Shown here: positions 1 through 10,765 of the stretch, piece by piece | Layout: every line of letters begins with the position of its first letter | Position numbering within the stretch: position 1 is the first letter of the stretch | Origin: Bradyrhizobium sp. CB3481 | Lineage (GTDB): Bacteria; Pseudomonadota; Alphaproteobacteria; Rhizobiales; Xanthobacteraceae | Direction: 5' to 3' | Length of the DNA stretch: 64,000 nucleotides | Assembly (NCBI RefSeq): GCF_029714305.1 | Contig: NZ_CP121647.1 | Location: 2,686,501-2,750,500 of the forward strand | The notes under the pieces: generated by a model | What the model saw: the letters and a program-made list of their open reading frames with translations, nothing else | Databases searched by the model: none | What the model was told of the DNA's origin: nothing | Made by a program: the position numbers and the translations under genes

Positions 1-353
1 CCGACCGCGGAAAACCAGACGCCGGCGCCGAGCGCAAGCTCGGCCTCGCCCTTGCGAGTCATGGCATAGGCTTCATCCGCATAGGCTGCGGATGCGGGCG
101 TGCCGGGAATGCGCAGCAGCGCGCCGGGGATATCGCCGGAAAAGATTGCCATCGAGGAGGCCGCCACGATGGTGGCGATGGCGGCGATCGGCGAGAGATA
201 AAACGTGACGGGGACCAGCAGCGCGGTCGCCATGGTCGCCGACAGCCCGGGCAAGGAGCCGATGACAAGGCCATAGACCGATGCCGCCAGCATCGAGACG
301 ATGACTTCCCAGGTGGAGATCAGCGCGAACGCATCAAGCAGGGTTTTCAGCAT
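1..353 (-). CDS. tctA: Tripartite tricarboxylate transporter large permease TctA (partial)
   Basis: This is the N-terminal 117 residues of the large membrane subunit of a tripartite tricarboxylate transporter; the rest lies left of the window. The ATG at 353 is three bases after the tctB stop, so the two are co-transcribed and probably translationally coupled. The visible protein has hydrophobic helices around residues 15-80 and the family motif GLVIGSLPGLSATMATALL, followed by a second conserved loop FSGDIPGALLRIPGTP. In the family, TctA forms the sodium-coupled channel that takes a carboxylate from the periplasmic binding protein. The substrate cannot be read from the sequence. Confidence 0.93.
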   Translation of the reverse strand, partial: MLKTLLDAFALISTWEVIVSMLAASVYGLVIGSLPGLSATMATALLVPVTFYLSPIAAIATIVAASSMAIFSGDIPGALLRIPGTPASAAYADEAYAMTRKGEAELALGAGVWFSAV

Positions 354-356
354 CGG

Positions 357-839
357 TCACCAGGGCATCGGCAGCAGCCCGGCCGGCAGCGGCACGCGCA
401 GCAATTTTGAAAAAATCAGGTGGATGCCGATCGGCGCCAGCACGGCGAGCGGCAGCGATAGCTTCCAGCGGGCGCCGAGCGCGGTCGACGTTACGAACAC
501 GATCAGCGCTGCGGTGATGATGAAGCCAAGCCGGTCGGCCACGGCGACGTAGAACAGTAGCAACGCAGGAGGGAGCAGGGCGCGCAGGCCGTAAAATCTT
601 CCGGTCGGCGGCGGCTGGCCGCCCTCGACCGGAATGAGCTCTTCCTCTTCTTCGAAACTGTGGCCAATCCCGAATGCGATCGCGAGCCCGCACAGCGCAA
701 GGCCCGTTCCGATCACGAGGGGAAAGACGTTCGGCCCGACCGGCTGGCCTGGCACCGGTGGCAATTGCCAGCCGCCATAGGCGGCGGCTGCGCCGAGGCC
801 AACGAGAAACAACCCCGTGACGCGATCGGGAAGACGCAT
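357..839 (-). CDS. tctB: Tripartite tricarboxylate transporter small permease TctB
   Basis: This 160-residue protein is the small membrane subunit of the TTT system. It has four predicted membrane helices (about residues 8-25, 40-58, 88-120 and 125-150) and a charged cytoplasmic loop with an EEEEEL run near residue 63, which is typical length and layout for TctB. The start is supported by a GGAG about ten bases upstream of the ATG. It sits between the binding protein gene (tctC-like, upstream) and tctA (three-base gap), the standard order. Its exact mechanistic role in the family is less clear than that of TctA. Confidence 0.9.
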   Translation of the reverse strand: MRLPDRVTGLFLVGLGAAAAYGGWQLPPVPGQPVGPNVFPLVIGTGLALCGLAIAFGIGHSFEEEEELIPVEGGQPPPTGRFYGLRALLPPALLLFYVAVADRLGFIITAALIVFVTSTALGARWKLSLPLAVLAPIGIHLIFSKLLRVPLPAGLLPMPW

Positions 840-881
840 GAACTGGCTCCGCAGATATCGGACGATGTCAGCCGATGAGGA

Positions 882-1877
882 TCAGGCCTTGGAGAGACCG
901 GCGGCCTTCATCGCCACGCCCATCTGGGCGTCGCCCTTGTCCATGAAGGCAGCGAATTCGGTGGCATCGCCCCAGACCGTTCCGAACCCGCGGTTGCTCA
1001 TGAACTCCTTGAACTCCTTGGACTCGTAGACCTTCTTCAGCGCCGCGGTCAGCTTGGTCGCAACGTCAGCCGGAATGCCCTTGGGGCCGGCAATGCCGCG
1101 CCAGGCGCCGGTCGAGTAATCGATGCCCATCGCCTCCTTCAGCGTCGGCACGTCGGGGAAGGCCGGATTGCGCTTGGAGGCCATCAGCGCCAGGCTGCGT
1201 GCCTTGCCGGCCTCGATGATGGCGCGCGCTTCCGGCACCGAGCAGGTGGTGAGGTCGAGGCCGCCGGCCGCGAGATCCTGCATCGCCGGCGCGGCGCCGT
1301 TCGAGGGCACCCAGGCCACGTGGTTCGGCGCCAGTCCCATCGCCTGCAGCCAGCCGACCAGCGCCAGATGCCAGATGCCGCCCTGGCCGGTGCCGGATGC
1401 CTTCATCTTGCCCGCAGGCGCGGCCTTGATGGCGTCGGCCAGTTCCTTCACGGTCTTGTAGGGTGAGGTGGAGCTGACCTGGATGCCGGGCGGATCCTCG
1501 TTCATCAGCGCCAGCGGCGTGTAGCTCTTGGGCGCGAGCTCGGTGAGCCCCTGCCAGTGCATCATCGAGATTTCCACCGTCAGCATGCCGATGGTGTAAC
1601 CGTCGGCCGGCGCGGTCGCGATGGCGGAATGGCCGACCACGCCGGAGCCACCGGTCCGGTTGACGACGTTGAAGGGTTGGCCGAGATCTTTTTCCAGAAG
1701 GGCTGCCACGATGCGCGCGGTCGCATCCGTGCCGCCGCCGGCGCCCCAGGGCACGATCACGGTCACCGGCCGCGCCGGGTAGGCCTGCGCTGATGCCGGC
1801 CTGAGGCCAAGACCTGCGACGGCTGCGGCAGCAGCGGATGAAGCCGCAAAGGCGCGGCGCGTGATCTTTTTGGACAT
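882..1877 (-). CDS. Bug/TctC-family periplasmic substrate-binding protein
   Basis: This 331-residue solute receptor belongs to the Bug (TctC) family, which captures carboxylates in the periplasm for the TctAB permease. The start at 1877 is chosen over an ATG 27 codons upstream because a GGAGG Shine-Dalgarno lies just before it and the product then opens directly with a twin-arginine signal peptide (KKITRRAFAASS, hydrophobic core, cleavage near ASA-QA). The mature part begins with the family signature YPARPVTVIVPWGAGGGTD and carries the later conserved GVVGHSAIATAPADGYT region. It is the first gene of a leftward operon with tctB and tctA. Bug proteins are hugely expanded in this lineage and ligands cannot be assigned by sequence. 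Confidence 0.93.
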   Translation of the reverse strand: MSKKITRRAFAASSAAAAAVAGLGLRPASAQAYPARPVTVIVPWGAGGGTDATARIVAALLEKDLGQPFNVVNRTGGSGVVGHSAIATAPADGYTIGMLTVEISMMHWQGLTELAPKSYTPLALMNEDPPGIQVSSTSPYKTVKELADAIKAAPAGKMKASGTGQGGIWHLALVGWLQAMGLAPNHVAWVPSNGAAPAMQDLAAGGLDLTTCSVPEARAIIEAGKARSLALMASKRNPAFPDVPTLKEAMGIDYSTGAWRGIAGPKGIPADVATKLTAALKKVYESKEFKEFMSNRGFGTVWGDATEFAAFMDKGDAQMGVAMKAAGLSKA

Positions 1878-2096
1878 TGTTGATCCTCCCTGCGGCATCC
1901 GTGAATCCGGACGCTCTTGTGATGCGACATTGTAGGCGGCTTTGCGTTGGGGTCGCAAGGCGTTGGCGGGAAATGGGGCGCATCGCCGGTGGGGATCCCG
2001 CCACAGCCGGAAATCGGGTGGTGGCGGTCGGTCTACCCGAAATAGGTATCGCTGTGCGGCTCATCAGGCGGGCCGCGACCTGCTGCGGAGATAACC

Positions 2097-2567
2097 ATGA
2101 CGACAGCCTATTACAGCACCGTGCTGAACCATCCCCTGGAAACCGTGTGGTCCCTGATCCGCGATTTCAACAACTACCCGGCCTATATCGAGGGCGTCAG
2201 CGAAAGCATGATCGAGGACGACAAGGGCAGCGACGAAGTCGGCGCGATCAGGCGCTTCTGCTATCTCGGCAACTGGGTCCGGCAACGTCTCGCCGGCCAT
2301 TCCGATCAGGCGCATTCGCTGACCTATGCGGGTATCGATCCGTTTCCATTTCCATCCGAATCGCAGTCCGCCGTTCCGGCGCCGACGCGCTATGAGGGGA
2401 CGATGCACCTGCTGCCGATCGTCGAGGGCGACCGAACCTTCATCGAATGGTCGGTGAAGCTCGACACCACGCCGCAGGACGAGGATCGCTGGCGCGCCCT
2501 GTTTCAGTCCTGGATTCCGGACTGGACCCATTCGCTGGAAAGAGCGCTGGACCGCAAGGCTGCTTGA
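2097..2567 (+). CDS. SRPBCC family protein (polyketide cyclase-like fold)
   Basis: This 156-residue cytoplasmic protein has the START/SRPBCC helix-grip pattern: an opening beta strand followed by the typical HPLETVWSLIRDFNNYPAYI helix, alternating strands, and a long C-terminal amphipathic helix from about residue 128. No signal peptide is seen. The start has a CGGAG ribosome site. Such proteins bind hydrophobic ligands or act as cyclases or dehydratases, but no catalytic residue can be singled out here. It stands alone between the divergent tct operon and a convergent DUF3298 gene, with the two stop codons inside one short hairpin. Confidence 0.8.
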   Translation: MTTAYYSTVLNHPLETVWSLIRDFNNYPAYIEGVSESMIEDDKGSDEVGAIRRFCYLGNWVRQRLAGHSDQAHSLTYAGIDPFPFPSESQSAVPAPTRYEGTMHLLPIVEGDRTFIEWSVKLDTTPQDEDRWRALFQSWIPDWTHSLERALDRKAA

Positions 2568-2581
2568 CGGCAAACGCCGTC
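2566..2581. terminator. Short hairpin spanning two convergent stop codons
   Basis: GACGGC and GCCGTC pair around a 4-base loop and cover the stops of both the SRPBCC and the DUF3298 genes. There is no U-tract, so it is at best a weak bidirectional terminator. Confidence 0.3.
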
Positions 2582-3368
2582 ATTGCCGGTCTTCATCGTC
2601 CTTGGGACGCGCGCCGCCGAAAATCCTGACGCCTTCCGCCGTCAGATACGGCTTCAATTTTTCCCACGGCACGAAGGCGATGTACTCGCCTTCGGCATAG
2701 GAGCCGACCGCGTAAGGCGAATAGTGAAAGGTCAGGCCGGAGCTCTTGCCTTGCTCGGTCGACGGCGCCAGCGAGACCGGCCCGATCTTGAGCAGTTTTG
2801 GTTCGATCGCCTCGATGGCGCTGGCATCAAGGTCTTCCGCGCCGCGTTTCTTCTTTTCAGCTTTAAGCGAAGCAATGACCTCTTGCCGCATCGCCTTCAT
2901 CGCCGGGCCGTTATCGGCGGTTTCGGTGAAGAACGGACGGATGCTGATGCGCTTGCCCGCCGATTTGTCCCACAGGATCGTATCGGACGAAGAGTTGGGA
3001 TGCGCGCCGCCCGTATATTCGTAATCGGCCCTGATGATGCTGACATAGCGGCCGTCGACCACCGAGCGCGTCAGGTATTTCCGTTCGTATGACCACGGGT
3101 TGCGGAACAGCTCCGGGTCCTGCTTGCGCTCCTTGTCGGCATCGGCACGGTTCTTCTGGGCCCATGCCTTGCCCTCGCTCAGGCAGTTCGCCGCCAGGGC
3201 CGGATCGGCTTTGACGGTCCCGTCGAGAAAGACTGCCGCCTCGACCCATTTGGTCTTGATGGAAAAGTCTGGCTTGGGATCGTCGGCGAACGCAGGACCA
3301 ACTGCATGATAAGCAACAACAGCCGTCGCGAAGCCCACGAGCATGCGCAACTGAACGTACCGGTTCAT
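2580..3368 (-). CDS. Secreted DUF3298/DUF4163-type protein
   Basis: This 262-residue exported protein has an N-terminal signal peptide (hydrophobic stretch about residues 7-25 ending AFADD). The body resembles the DUF4163/DUF3298 pair found in RsiV-like and lysozyme-interacting proteins: YEYTGGAHPNSSSDTILWD in the middle, and a C-terminal FHYSPYAVGSYAEGEYIAFVPWEKLKPYL segment typical of DUF3298. The ATG at 3368 is preferred; a TTG seven codons earlier is possible. No transmembrane anchor other than the signal is evident, so it is probably periplasmic. Its function is unknown. Confidence 0.72.
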   Translation of the reverse strand: MNRYVQLRMLVGFATAVVAYHAVGPAFADDPKPDFSIKTKWVEAAVFLDGTVKADPALAANCLSEGKAWAQKNRADADKERKQDPELFRNPWSYERKYLTRSVVDGRYVSIIRADYEYTGGAHPNSSSDTILWDKSAGKRISIRPFFTETADNGPAMKAMRQEVIASLKAEKKKRGAEDLDASAIEAIEPKLLKIGPVSLAPSTEQGKSSGLTFHYSPYAVGSYAEGEYIAFVPWEKLKPYLTAEGVRIFGGARPKDDEDRQ

Positions 3369-3407
3369 TTCGAGAAGAGTCTTCTGCAATTTGACAAGTA
3401 TGCTTGC

Positions 3408-4343
3408 CTAAACATTGGTATTTCTGATGATCTTCTGAAGTAGGATGTCCATGTTTGCTAAAACTAGGTCACGTGACAGCATGCCGCAAACGGCGTCTGA
3501 ATACATGTCCACTTTTTCGATAAAGGCATCTAACCCCTGTATTGACTTCGGAATCTCTCCGAACTGAACGGCGGAGAGGGCTAGGACATACTTAGCGACG
3601 CAGACCATGGTTATGAAAAGCAAATGCGTAGAATAGGCACGGAGAACTGGTCCGCGTTGCAAAGTTTGGACTTCATCTTTTGAATAGACAAAAAAGTGAG
3701 TGTGATGGTCGTACTCAAAGTGAGTGTATTTTGACATGAGGCCGTATAGTTGCCCCGCGGCCGGTACGTATCTTTTCAAATGGTTGAGGCATTGAATTGG
3801 CTTAATGCCTTGAAAGTCTTCTGCCCCACTTAATGTTGCAAGTCTCGAGCAGTATGCAAACTGTTCGAGCGCAGATCTAAGAATATTGGCGGCCTCACAT
3901 AAGTAGCCCAGATCAGCCAGACGTTTTGTGGCGTCAAGAGAACCCAGGCTTCGGTAGAAGAAATTGATTGCATGGGTCCGAAAGGATTGATCGTTCTCCG
4001 GAATCTGATCTCTTTCGATCGAGATATACCAACTCAAATATTCCCGACCCTCGCGATACATCGCGTCGATCGTGTCTGTCAAACCCATCCACCGGGACTG
4101 ATCGCTTTCTTCGGTGTATCGACGTCTTGCGTATGCCAAGCTAATGCCGAGCTTATCGGCCACAAGGGCAGCCAGTAAATCTCTACGCAATCGAAGTGAA
4201 TCTTTGTCTGATAAGCCAATGGTTTCGCCGTGCTTTAGACCAACAACGTAATGAGCCGCAAAGTCGGGCAGGATGGGAAACAACGCGTTATAGCGCTCGA
4301 TACTTTCATCGGAATGCCAAGGGGTTGTTCCGATTTCTTGCAA
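3408..4343 (-). CDS. AT-rich hypothetical protein coupled to mutB
   Basis: This 311-residue protein was not recognised. It is visibly more AT-rich than its neighbours, with codons such as ATT, AAA and TCT used freely, which suggests recent acquisition. The best start is a TTG one base after the mutB stop, with GGAG six bases upstream, implying translational coupling to the mutase gene. It has no signal peptide. The middle (about residues 125-215) is helical and carries LRSALEQFAYCSRL and, further on, YGLMSKYTHFEYDHHTHFF, a His- and aromatic-rich patch that may form a site. The arrangement loosely recalls helical DUF5677-type proteins, but that is only a resemblance. It has no obvious link to propionate metabolism. 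Confidence 0.6.
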   Translation of the reverse strand: MQEIGTTPWHSDESIERYNALFPILPDFAAHYVVGLKHGETIGLSDKDSLRLRRDLLAALVADKLGISLAYARRRYTEESDQSRWMGLTDTIDAMYREGREYLSWYISIERDQIPENDQSFRTHAINFFYRSLGSLDATKRLADLGYLCEAANILRSALEQFAYCSRLATLSGAEDFQGIKPIQCLNHLKRYVPAAGQLYGLMSKYTHFEYDHHTHFFVYSKDEVQTLQRGPVLRAYSTHLLFITMVCVAKYVLALSAVQFGEIPKSIQGLDAFIEKVDMYSDAVCGMLSRDLVLANMDILLQKIIRNTNV

Positions 4344-4344
4344 G

Positions 4345-6504
<2,160 letters not shown>

Positions 6505-6545
6505 GGTACCCATCATAGCACATGCTAGTTGAGGGGACGTCACCC

Positions 6546-7013
6546 CTAATCATGATCCGGATGCTGGTGGCTGGTGATCGTCGCCATCTTTTCCGGCCCG
6601 TAATTCTGCATCGTGGTCTGGCTCGGCAAATTGGCGATGCCGACCACCCAGCCGAGGCGGGATTCGGAGCCATATTGCCGCGTCGGCACCACCCGGTCGG
6701 GGCGGTCGAAGGTGCCGGTCATGATCTCGATCCGGGGGCCGCCGATCAGCCGGTAGCTCAGCGGCGTGCCGCAGGAGGAGCAGAAATCGCGCTCGGCAAT
6801 GGAGGAGGACTGGAACGATGCCGGCTTGCCGCGGGTCCAGGTGAAATGCTCGTGCTCGATGTCGGCAAGCGAGGCAAAGGGCGCGCCCGAGGCCTTCTGG
6901 CACATCCGGCAATGGCAGATGCTGACCTTGGTCGGCGCTTTCGACATCGCGAAGCGGACGGCGCCGCATTGGCAGCCACCGGTCAAAACCGCCTTATGGT
7001 TGTTTTCCGTCAT
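6546..7013 (-). CDS. GFA (glutathione-dependent formaldehyde-activating) family zinc protein
   Basis: This 155-residue protein has the complete GFA/CENP-V zinc fold: GGCQCG (C14, C16), CHCRMC (C33, C35, C38) and CSSCG (C78, C81), the seven cysteines that bind two zincs in the family. Its ATG overlaps the mutA stop by four bases (ATGA), so it is translationally coupled between the two mutase subunit genes. Family members have been linked to S-hydroxymethylglutathione formation in Paracoccus, but that activity is disputed and most members are uncharacterised. A role in the mutase operon is not established. Confidence 0.85.
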   Translation of the reverse strand: MTENNHKAVLTGGCQCGAVRFAMSKAPTKVSICHCRMCQKASGAPFASLADIEHEHFTWTRGKPASFQSSSIAERDFCSSCGTPLSYRLIGGPRIEIMTGTFDRPDRVVPTRQYGSESRLGWVVGIANLPSQTTMQNYGPEKMATITSHQHPDHD

Positions 7014-8878
7014 GCTTGCTCCATCCGCCGCCAGGCTTCCTGCAGCATCGCCAGCGCATCGCCGCCGGCAAAGATGAAATCACTGATGCCAGCCTCGCGC
7101 AGTGCGGCCTCCTGCTCGCCGGGCCGCCCTGCCAGATAGATATGCTTGCAACCCGCGGCTTGAAGGGCCTTTGCGGCCGCCACGGCGTGTTCCGCATAGA
7201 CCCTGTCGGACGAGCACAGGCAGGCGATCGCGGCGCCGGACGCCTTGAACGCGGTGGCAAGCGCCGCCGGATCGGCAAATCCTTGCGTGTCGAGCGCCTC
7301 GATGCCGCCGGTCTCGAAGAAACTTTTTGCGAATGTGGCGCGCGCGGTGAAGTCGGCGGGCGTGCCGAGATTGGCGAGGAAAATTGTTGGCCGCGCGCCC
7401 GATGTCTTGAGCTTTTCGTCCGACTTGTCGCGCAGCGCCTCGAACGGCGCGGCGAGCCGGATCGGCGGCAGCGGATCGAACTTGAATTTTGCTTCGCCAT
7501 AGGGCGGCAGCACGATCGGCGTGGCGCCGAGCACCGCGATATCGTCTTCATGCAGGTTCGGGAATTCGCTGGCGCCGGTCAGCACATCCCGGCGTTTGGC
7601 GATATTGGCCTCGCGCGCCGCCCGCGTTGCTGCGACCTTTTGCTGGAGCAGGTTCTGCTGGAGCGCGGCAAAGATGCCGCCGGCCTTTTCGATTTCCTGA
7701 AACAGCGACCATGCGGCTTCGCAAAGCTGCTTTGTCAATGTCTCGATGCCGCCCGAGCCGGCTGCGGGATCGCTGACTTTTGCGAGATTGGATTCTTCCA
7801 GCAGCACGAGTTGCGTGTTGCGCGCGATACGCCGCGCGAATGGATCGGGCAGGCCGAGCGCCAGCGTATGCGGCAGGACGCTGATGGCGTTGGCGCCGCC
7901 GAGGCCGGCGGAGAAAGTCGCCATCGTGGCGCGCAGCATGTTCACGTAAGCATCGCGCTGCGTCAGCAGGCGCCAAGCGGTATCGGCCGCGACGAACAGC
8001 GGCTTGGGAGTCAGCCCGCAGGCCTGTTCGATGCGGGCCCACAGCAGCCGTAGCGCCCGGAACTTTGCCAAAGTCATGAACTGGTCGGCGTCGGCGCGGA
8101 GCCGCGCATAGATCATGCCCTGCGCGTCTTCGAGCGCGACGCTGGCGCCTTCGATCGCGCGCAAGTACGCGACGCCGCTTGCCAGCACGAACGCCAGTTC
8201 CTGGACTTCCGATCCGCCGGCGTCGTGGATCACCCGCCCATCGGCGGCAGTGAACGGGCCCTTGAAGCCCATCGCGGCGAGGCCTTTCACCGCACCGGTG
8301 ACGGCCGGGACGATTTCGTCCCAGCTATACGGGCTGGAGCCCCACACTGCACCGGACCCGAGCGGGTCGAGACCGAAACGGATGTCGCAGGCCGCGGGAT
8401 CGATGCCCTTGCCTTTGATGTATTCGGCGAGGTGAATGGCGGCCATGCGCGACTGCGGCCCGATCTGCAGCTCGATGCCGATTCCGGCGTCGAGATGGAT
8501 GCCGTCGAGAACCTGCGCGACCGCCTCCGGCGTAGGATCGAGCCCGAAACCATGGGCGCCATTGGCGCCGGCGAACACCAGCGTCAGCCCGGTCGCGCCG
8601 TTCTCCAGATCGTGCAGCGCCTGGGCGTTGGCGGCCTTGGCATCGGGGTGGTCGATCCGCTGCATGATCTGCCAGGGCGCGGCGGCGGGACGGCCGGCGA
8701 CCGGTACGGCGCCTTGGGCGCGGCGATAGATTGGATCGATTTTCAGCCCGTCGGACGTCTTGCTGACCAGTTTTTCGAACGGCGCGCCCTTCAGCACCCC
8801 GTCGACCAGCTTGCGCCAGTCCTCATAGGTCGCCTGCGGAAACTCCGCGGCCAATGTCAGCTCGTCGATCCCAGTCAT
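7010..8878 (-). CDS. mutA: Methylmalonyl-CoA mutase, small (structural) subunit
   Basis: This 622-residue partner of MutB has the mutase barrel (GTP-free substrate domain, with [19 protein letters not shown] and DPAAGSGGIETLT in the second half) but its C-terminal cobalamin-like domain lacks the DxHxxG motif: the corresponding strand reads FLANLGTPADF. This is the hallmark of the non-catalytic small subunit of heterodimeric bacterial mutases. The start at 8878 (MTGIDELTLAAEFPQ) is preferred over the long upstream extension, which would overlap the folK side and is low-complexity. It begins the operon mutA-GFA-mutB, with a four-base overlap to the GFA gene, 94 bases after folK. Confidence 0.93.
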   Translation of the reverse strand: MTGIDELTLAAEFPQATYEDWRKLVDGVLKGAPFEKLVSKTSDGLKIDPIYRRAQGAVPVAGRPAAAPWQIMQRIDHPDAKAANAQALHDLENGATGLTLVFAGANGAHGFGLDPTPEAVAQVLDGIHLDAGIGIELQIGPQSRMAAIHLAEYIKGKGIDPAACDIRFGLDPLGSGAVWGSSPYSWDEIVPAVTGAVKGLAAMGFKGPFTAADGRVIHDAGGSEVQELAFVLASGVAYLRAIEGASVALEDAQGMIYARLRADADQFMTLAKFRALRLLWARIEQACGLTPKPLFVAADTAWRLLTQRDAYVNMLRATMATFSAGLGGANAISVLPHTLALGLPDPFARRIARNTQLVLLEESNLAKVSDPAAGSGGIETLTKQLCEAAWSLFQEIEKAGGIFAALQQNLLQQKVAATRAAREANIAKRRDVLTGASEFPNLHEDDIAVLGATPIVLPPYGEAKFKFDPLPPIRLAAPFEALRDKSDEKLKTSGARPTIFLANLGTPADFTARATFAKSFFETGGIEALDTQGFADPAALATAFKASGAAIACLCSSDRVYAEHAVAAAKALQAAGCKHIYLAGRPGEQEAALREAGISDFIFAGGDALAMLQEAWRRMEQA

Positions 8879-8972
8879 CCGGCCCATCAATCCCTGGTCG
8901 TCGCTTGATTTGGCCGGAAATTGCCACGCCGCGCCCGCCAAGCCAAACGGTTGTTTTGGGGTGTTCCGGCTG

Positions 8973-9464
8973 TCAATCGAGGTCGGGCAGCGGCTGGATA
9001 CCCTCGGTCGAAAGGCCGGCCAGCGCGTCGCGCACGCGGCGTCCCGCAATGACACGGTCAGGGGCGATCTCGGCCAGCGGCACCAGCACGAAGGCGCGCT
9101 CGAAGACCCTCGGATGCGGCAGGGTCAGTTCCGGCTTGTCGAGCCTGACATCGTCATAGGCGATCAAGTCGAGGTCGAGGGTGCGCGGGCCCCAGCGCGT
9201 CTCGTTCGCGCGGTCACGGCCGAACTTCTTCTCGATCTTGTGCAGCGTGAACAAGAGCGCATGCGGATCGAGGCTGGTCTCGATCTCGATACAGGCGTTG
9301 GTGAATGGCGCCTGGTTTTCCTCGCCCCAGGGCGGCGTGGTGTAGTCAGAGGATCGCGCGATGAGGGCAGCCTGCGTCATGCCGCAGATGTTGGCGATGG
9401 CCTTGCGGAATGTCGCGCGGACGTCGCCGACATTGCCGCCGAGCGCGATCAGCACGCTGGCCAT
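8973..9464 (-). CDS. folK: 2-amino-4-hydroxy-6-hydroxymethyldihydropteridine diphosphokinase
   Basis: FolK (163 residues) transfers pyrophosphate from ATP to 6-hydroxymethyl-7,8-dihydropterin in folate synthesis. The sequence opens with IALGGNVGD, contains the substrate loop TTPPWGEENQAPFTNACIE and the diagnostic RWGPRTLDLDLIAYDD, followed by LPHPRVFERAFVLVPLAEIAP. Length is normal. It is the third gene of the leftward folP-folB-folK cluster, with only one base between the folB stop and its start. The last common step partner FolB is immediately upstream. Confidence 0.96.
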   Translation of the reverse strand: MASVLIALGGNVGDVRATFRKAIANICGMTQAALIARSSDYTTPPWGEENQAPFTNACIEIETSLDPHALLFTLHKIEKKFGRDRANETRWGPRTLDLDLIAYDDVRLDKPELTLPHPRVFERAFVLVPLAEIAPDRVIAGRRVRDALAGLSTEGIQPLPDLD

Positions 9465-9465
9465 C

Positions 9466-9837
9466 TCAGGGCGACGGCCGCGTGCGCATCAGCACCACGC
9501 CGACATCCTCGAAGATCTCGGCAATCGGTGCGTGCGGCTTGTGGACGGTGACCTTGACCGCATCGACGCGCGGGAACGTCGCGAAGATCGCGTCCGAAAC
9601 GGCGCCGGCTGCGCGTTCCAGAAGCTTGTAATTGGTGTCTGTGAATGCGGCGGTCGCGGTTTCAACCACGCTGGCATAAGAAACGGTGTCGGACAGCCGA
9701 TCGGAGTGGGAGGATTCCGACAGGTCGATGGAGAGTTCGAGGTCGATCACGAACCGTTGCCCGACCTTGGTCTCGTGCTCCATCACGCCGTGGCGGGCAT
9801 GGGTGACGAGGCCGGTGATGAAGATCGTATCGCTCAT
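9466..9837 (-). CDS. folB: Dihydroneopterin aldolase
   Basis: FolB (123 residues) cleaves 7,8-dihydroneopterin to 6-hydroxymethyldihydropterin and glycolaldehyde, supplying FolK. The typical opening FITGLVTHARHGVMEHETKVGQ contains the family's conserved His-Gly-(V)-x-x-x-E stretch; DTVSYASVVE and LLERAAGAVSDAI follow in the expected order, and VTVHKPHAPI carries the conserved Lys-Pro. The ATG overlaps the folP stop by four bases, so the two are translationally coupled. Confidence 0.95.
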   Translation of the reverse strand: MSDTIFITGLVTHARHGVMEHETKVGQRFVIDLELSIDLSESSHSDRLSDTVSYASVVETATAAFTDTNYKLLERAAGAVSDAIFATFPRVDAVKVTVHKPHAPIAEIFEDVGVVLMRTRPSP

Positions 9838-10691
9838 CCCTGTTCCCTGATTGCGGCTGCCACACGCAGCGCCTGTACAGTTTCGGCAACGTCATGCGCC
9901 CGGATGATCCGCGCGCCATTCTGCGCCGCCAATAGATGGGCTGCAATCGAGCCGCCGAGGCGTTGATGCGGCTCCAACGGCGTCACCGTGCTGATGAAGC
10001 GCTTGCGCGAGGCGCCGACCAATAGTGGCAAACCGAACGATTGCAATTCGCCGAGCCGCGCCAGCGCGGTCATGCTCTGCTCGGGCGTCTTGCCGAAGCC
10101 GATGCCGGGATCAAGCACGATGTTGTCGGATGAAATCTTGGCCTTCGCGGCGATGTCGAGCGAACGGGTGAAGAAATCCGCGATGTCCTGCATGATGTCG
10201 ATGTCGGGATCGGCACTTTCGCGGTTGTGCATGATGACGACGGGCACGCCACGCTCGGCGACGAGGCCGGCCATGCCGGAATCGCGCTGCAGCCCCCAGA
10301 CATCGTTGGCGATGGCCGCGCCCTGATCGAGCGCCCAGGCAACGACGGCGGATTTCATGCTGTCGATCGACACGGGAATACCGAGCGCAACGACGCCGGC
10401 CAGTACCGGCTCAAGGCGCGTCATTTCCTCTTCCACGGAGATCGGTTCCGATCCATAGGGCCGGGTGGATTCCGCGCCGATGTCGATGATGTCGGCGCCC
10501 TCGGCGATCATCCGCTGCGCCTGCGCCAGCGCCTGCTCGGGAGCTGTGAACTGCCCACCATCGGAGAATGAATCGGGCGTTACGTTCAATACGCCCATCA
10601 CCGCCGGATAGGGCCTCGACAACAGCGCAGGCAGCACCGGATGGCCGGCAGAACCGGTCGCAGCGGTGGATCTAGGCTTGGCGGCGATCAT
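9834..10691 (-). CDS. folP: Dihydropteroate synthase
   Basis: FolP (285 residues) condenses hydroxymethyldihydropterin pyrophosphate with p-aminobenzoate; it is the sulfonamide target. All signatures are present in order: VMGVLNVTPDSFSDGG, ADIIDIGAESTRP, SIDSMKS, ANDVWGLQ, VLDPGIGFGKT, and the pterin/phosphate loop VGASRKRFI. Position GASRKRF is unaltered, with nothing suggesting sulfonamide resistance. It leads the folP-folB-folK operon. The N-terminal 25 residues before the barrel are slightly long but common in this lineage. Confidence 0.97.
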   Translation of the reverse strand: MIAAKPRSTAATGSAGHPVLPALLSRPYPAVMGVLNVTPDSFSDGGQFTAPEQALAQAQRMIAEGADIIDIGAESTRPYGSEPISVEEEMTRLEPVLAGVVALGIPVSIDSMKSAVVAWALDQGAAIANDVWGLQRDSGMAGLVAERGVPVVIMHNRESADPDIDIMQDIADFFTRSLDIAAKAKISSDNIVLDPGIGFGKTPEQSMTALARLGELQSFGLPLLVGASRKRFISTVTPLEPHQRLGGSIAAHLLAAQNGARIIRAHDVAETVQALRVAAAIREQG

Positions 10692-10765
10692 GCGGTCGCT
10701 TTGCGCGGTCCGCGGCGGGGAGTCAAGGCGGGAGAGCGGGCCGCGCGGCCGTCCCGAAGGAGATC

